A stretch of 64,000 nt of DNA from Megamonas sp. UBA1799 (lineage in GTDB: Bacteria > Bacillota > Negativicutes > Selenomonadales > Selenomonadaceae), in assembly GCA_002319815.1 (NCBI GenBank), contig DCFR01000052.1, positions 1-64,000 on the forward strand. Reading direction: 5' to 3'. This document shows positions 61,014-64,000 of this stretch, piece after piece. The notes under the pieces were generated by a model. That model saw only the letters and a list, made by a program, of their open reading frames with translations. It was not told where the DNA came from and did no database searches. The stretch's first letter is position 1; each line of letters begins with the position of its first letter. The position numbers and the translations under genes are program-made.

Positions 61014-61460
61014 GTGCAGACAGCATTTCTTATTCGAATAGTGAGTGTCGTGCTGCAATATGGTATGCTGCTTTTCTTATTCATGTTTGTGTTACGAGTG
61101 GCCCGGCTGATACAACGGGATATCAAAGGAAAAGCGGCGTTCGGCGTTCGTGAGACGACTGCTGCCGAAGCAATCCTTACAGTATTGCAGGCACCGGATG
61201 CGTCGCTGGTCGGCCGAAGGTTTGCGTTTACAGCGGAGATAGCAATCGGCCGCAGTCCAGATAATGATATTGTTCTCAATGATACGTTTGTATCTCACCA
61301 TCATGCGGTGATCACTCGTTTTAATAATTTGTTCGTGATAGAGGATTTAGCGAGCAGTAATCACACTTATGTCAATGATGAGTGCCTGCAGCAAAAAACG
61401 TATTTGCAGGCAAACGACCGCATTCGTATCGGTGGGGTAATCTTGAGATTTGAGAGGTGA
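61014..61460 (+). CDS. Membrane-anchored FHA-domain protein (FhaB-like)
   Basis: The 148-residue protein has one N-terminal membrane helix (about 8-30) and a cytoplasmic FHA domain (about 70-148) with IAIGRSPDNDIVL, SHHHAVI and DLASSNHTYVND. It binds phosphothreonine on partner proteins at the membrane. The start is GTG 61014, after GAGGTG. It is one base from the FhaA-like gene and overlaps the phosphatase gene region. The pair resembles FhaA-FhaB of Actinobacteria, but in a Firmicute. Confidence 0.88.
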   Translation: MQTAFLIRIVSVVLQYGMLLFLFMFVLRVARLIQRDIKGKAAFGVRETTAAEAILTVLQAPDASLVGRRFAFTAEIAIGRSPDNDIVLNDTFVSHHHAVITRFNNLFVIEDLASSNHTYVNDECLQQKTYLQANDRIRIGGVILRFER

Positions 61461-61465
61461 GCATT

Positions 61466-62176
61466 TTGACCAAAGTGTATCAAGCAACCGATATAGGGAC
61501 GACGCGTCCTACCAATGAGGACAGTCTCGCCTGTATAGAACCAGATACATATATTGTGGCCGATGGCATGGGCGGCCATGCTGCCGGAGAAGTGGCCAGC
61601 CGGATTTTAGTCAATACGGCACGGGCTGTTCTGGCACCGGATACCGTTTATAGCGAGCAAATTCTGAGGGGAGTTGTACTGCAGGCCAATCGGGCCATGC
61701 TGGAGGCTATTCAGCAGCATCCCGAATATACTGGCATGGGGACTACGGCTACGCTTTTTCATCGGGAGCGCGGGCAAGGCTACTGGGCTCATGTGGGCGA
61801 CAGCCGTCTCTATTTGCTGCATCAGGATTGTTTGCAGCAAATCACCCGGGATCATTCGCTGGTTTCTGATTTAGTGGATAATGGCTCGATTACGCCGGCA
61901 GAGGCGCGCGTTCATCCGCGCCGCAATGTGCTGACGCGGGCGGTGGGAGTGGAGGCCGATCTGACTGTCGATACGGGAAGCTTTCCGCTGCAGTCGGGGG
62001 ACATGGTTTTGCTTTGCAGCGATGGTCTGACAACGGTTTTGTCGGATACGGCTATCCGGCAGATTTTACAGAATGATCCGGCTGAGGATAAAGCTGATGC
62101 GCTGGTCAAGAATGCTTTAGCGGCTCAGAGTCATGATAATATTACGGCTATTGTAGTGATGATTTATGATGTATAG
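61466..62176 (+). CDS. prpC: PP2C-family protein serine/threonine phosphatase
   Basis: About 236 residues from TTG 61466, eight bases after GAGAGG; a GTG at 61457 is possible. The PP2C metal-binding motifs are in order: RPTNEDS, VADGMGGHAAGEVAS, GMGTTATL, AHVGDSRLYLL, RDHSLV, LCSDGLTTVLSD and SHDNITAIVV. It removes phosphate from Ser/Thr residues and opposes a PknB-type kinase. The kinase, usually the next gene, is not seen within the window and may lie beyond the penicillin-binding protein. Confidence 0.95.
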   Translation: MTKVYQATDIGTTRPTNEDSLACIEPDTYIVADGMGGHAAGEVASRILVNTARAVLAPDTVYSEQILRGVVLQANRAMLEAIQQHPEYTGMGTTATLFHRERGQGYWAHVGDSRLYLLHQDCLQQITRDHSLVSDLVDNGSITPAEARVHPRRNVLTRAVGVEADLTVDTGSFPLQSGDMVLLCSDGLTTVLSDTAIRQILQNDPAEDKADALVKNALAAQSHDNITAIVVMIYDV

Positions 62177-63425
62177 GGCAAATTGGCGGCTGTTGCTGCT
62201 TCCAGCAGGAATTTTGCTGCTGGGAACCGGGGTGCTGGAGCTGAAGCAGTATCCTCATCTGCAGACAGATTTTTTGCCATGGCTGGCAGCAGTTATTATC
62301 GCATCTTTTTTGGTGCAGTTTTTTTTGCAGCGGCGGTTGCCCGGCTCTGACGGACTGCTGTTTCCGCTGGTTATGTTTTTTTCCAGTATGGGGCTGATGA
62401 TGATCGCCCGCTTGAAACCGGTGTTGTTTATTCCCCAGCTGCGCTGGCTGTTGATTGGCATGCTGGTTTTTTGTTTGGTTGTTTTTTTTGCCAAGCAGAT
62501 CCGACCATGGCTGCATTATCAATATTTACTAGGAGTTACCTGTATTTTGCTGCTGCTGCTGCCGTTGGTTCTGGGTACGGAAATTGGCGGCAGCCGGAAC
62601 TGGCTGGTGTTTGGGCCGTTCCAAGTGCAGCCTTCGGAATTCAGCAAGATCCTGATTGTGATGTTTCTATCGTCTTATCTGGCGGATCACCGCAATTTGC
62701 TTACGCTGCCCAGCCGGAAGTTTCTGTTTCTGGAACTGCCGCCGCTTCGTTTTATTGCGCCGCTGCTGTTGATTTGGAGCATGGCGTTGCTGATGTTTGT
62801 TGTGGCGAAGGATTTGGGATCGGCATTGCTTTTCTTTGGCATTGCGATTTTAATGACATATATGGCGACCGGGCGTAAATCATATATTTTTTTGGCAATG
62901 GTGTTTTTTTCCGCGGCGTCGGCGTTCAGCTATTTCTTGTTTGCGCATGTGCGTGTCAGATTTGCTATCTGGCTGCATCCCTGGGCCGATCCTAATGGAC
63001 AGGCCTATCAGATCGTGCAGTCGCTGTTTGCTTTTGGCGCCGGTGGGGTCTGGGGCACTGGTTTTGCCCATGGGCATCCGGGTTTTATCCCCGAAGTTCA
63101 TACGGATTTTATCTTTTCGGCGATTGGCGAAGAGTTCGGCCTTTTAGGCGTGATTCTGATCATGATCGGCTATGCAATTTTATTTTACCGGAGCATTCTG
63201 ATTGCGCTGGCTTGTCAGGCCGATCAGCAGAAACTTTTAGCTGCCGGCTGCGGCATCGTTTTCTTTCTGCAGGCATTTATTATCATTGCCGGTGTTACTA
63301 AATTCTTGCCGCTTACCGGTGTAACGCTGCCTTTTATCAGTTATGGCGGCAGCTCGATGGTATCCGGATTTATTTTGCTTGGTTTGTTGGCGGCGCTGTC
63401 AAAAAAGGAGAATGGCCATGCGTAG
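62166..63425 (+). CDS. FtsW/RodA-family peptidoglycan glycosyltransferase
   Basis: The 419-residue protein has about ten membrane helices. Motifs are NWLVFGPFQVQPSEFSKI, AKDLGSALLFFGIAI, and PFISYGGSSMVSGFILLGLL. These SEDS proteins polymerise lipid II into glycan strands with a class B penicillin-binding protein, which is the next gene. FtsW (division) and RodA (elongation) cannot be told apart with certainty; the FHA/PP2C setting is the one where RodA is usual. It overlaps the phosphatase gene and the PBP gene. Confidence 0.92.
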   Translation: MMYRANWRLLLLPAGILLLGTGVLELKQYPHLQTDFLPWLAAVIIASFLVQFFLQRRLPGSDGLLFPLVMFFSSMGLMMIARLKPVLFIPQLRWLLIGMLVFCLVVFFAKQIRPWLHYQYLLGVTCILLLLLPLVLGTEIGGSRNWLVFGPFQVQPSEFSKILIVMFLSSYLADHRNLLTLPSRKFLFLELPPLRFIAPLLLIWSMALLMFVVAKDLGSALLFFGIAILMTYMATGRKSYIFLAMVFFSAASAFSYFLFAHVRVRFAIWLHPWADPNGQAYQIVQSLFAFGAGGVWGTGFAHGHPGFIPEVHTDFIFSAIGEEFGLLGVILIMIGYAILFYRSILIALACQADQQKLLAAGCGIVFFLQAFIIIAGVTKFLPLTGVTLPFISYGGSSMVSGFILLGLLAALSKKENGHA

Positions 63426-64000
63426 GCGAAATATACATACGTGGATATTGCAGACGACGGTTTTTCTTTTGGGAATTTTTGCCTGTTTGATGCTTTATAT
63501 AGTATATATACAGGTTGTTGAAGCGAATACCCTGGCGGTCAATCCTTTGAACCACCGGGGGACGGCAGCGGCGGCAGAAGTGCATCGCGGGGCCATTCTT
63601 GATGCGCAGGGACGCTCGCTGGCGGTCACTTCAGCCGAAGGAGAAAGAGAATATCCTTATGCGGCGGCTGCGGCGGCCGTTACCGGCTACATCGGAGAAA
63701 AGATCGGCGCTACTGGCATTGAAGGAGCTGCCAGCCGGGAGCTTTCGGGTGATTCGGAGGAATTCAGCCGGTTGGGACCAATTGCGCAGCTGCTGCGATC
63801 TTCCCAGGGCAATGATGTCCGGCTGACGATCGACGCCAAGGTGCAAAAAGCCGCGTATGAGGCGCTGGGAAATCGCCGCGGTGCCGTGGTGGTTCTGGAC
63901 GCCGGTACCGGCGCTGTCCTGGCTATGGTCAGCCGCCCTTCCTTTGACCCGGCGGATGTTGAAGCACAATGGGAGGATCTGCGGCAGCGGGCAGACAGCC
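63418..64000 (+). CDS. Class B penicillin-binding protein, N-terminal part (cut by window edge)
   Basis: The reading frame starts at ATG 63418, seven bases after AAAAAAGGAG, and stays open to the end of the window (194 codons). After a membrane anchor (ILQTTVFLLGIFACLMLYI) the chain has HRGAILDAQGRSLA, the PBP dimerisation domain signature, then VRLTIDAKVQKAAYEAL and GAVVVLDAGTGAVLAMVSRP, the entry to the transpeptidase domain. The active-site serine lies beyond the window. It would crosslink peptidoglycan with the SEDS protein upstream. Confidence 0.93.
   Translation, partial: MRRRNIHTWILQTTVFLLGIFACLMLYIVYIQVVEANTLAVNPLNHRGTAAAAEVHRGAILDAQGRSLAVTSAEGEREYPYAAAAAAVTGYIGEKIGATGIEGAASRELSGDSEEFSRLGPIAQLLRSSQGNDVRLTIDAKVQKAAYEALGNRRGAVVVLDAGTGAVLAMVSRPSFDPADVEAQWEDLRQRADS

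Overview
The window reads as chromosome from an anaerobic Firmicute with a Gram-negative type envelope, most likely a Negativicute of the Sporomusaceae kind. This is inference from content. AddAB instead of RecBCD, strong AGGAGG ribosome sites and a def-fmt-DUF116-rsmB-rlmN-FHA-PP2C-rodA order point to Firmicutes. An RND efflux pump with its periplasmic adaptor points to an outer membrane. A tungsten aldehyde oxidoreductase, an energy-converting [NiFe] hydrogenase and oxygen-sensitive radical-SAM enzymes point to anaerobic life.

Layout. Positions 1-600 hold tandem ~248-bp repeats built from MITE-like inverted repeats. Positions 0.7-6.7 kb carry housekeeping genes (trxA, uppP, exonuclease III, pth), a radical SAM protein of unknown role, cheR and a reduced PaaK-like protein. 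Positions 6.8-18.2 kb are a DNA repair block, sbcD-sbcC-addB-addA, closed by a bidirectional terminator. Three minus-strand genes follow (Phd-like antitoxin, unknown 76-aa protein, CorA), then an AraC regulator.

The centrepiece is 21.5-47.4 kb, all on the plus strand with many start/stop overlaps. It starts with a polyferredoxin and a tungstopterin aldehyde:ferredoxin oxidoreductase (aorAB type). Directly after come six genes in the order of the CO-induced hydrogenase, cooM-K-L-X-U-H, then hypA and a fused hypC-hypD. No CO dehydrogenase (CooS), CooF or CooA is present; AOR and its four-cluster ferredoxin occupy that place. Next comes a nearly complete set for making and loading tungstopterin: moaD, moeB/hesA-like, moaC, moaA, mog/moaB, a MOSC protein, tupABC for tungstate uptake, two moeA copies (one fused to a binding-protein-like domain) and mobB. 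Two FAD oxidoreductases and a FecCD-type ABC importer end the block. The inferred system couples aldehyde oxidation to proton reduction with ion pumping, or runs in reverse to reduce acids with H2. I saw no moaE, mobA, hypB, hypE, hypF or hydrogenase protease here.

Positions 48.6-50.1 kb hold the tmRNA gene ssrA, preceded by a degenerate copy of its 5' end and a small toxin-antitoxin pair flanked by two near-identical terminators. An RND efflux operon, an orphan flagellin and the translation/cell-wall cluster complete the window. The last gene, a penicillin-binding protein, runs off the right edge.
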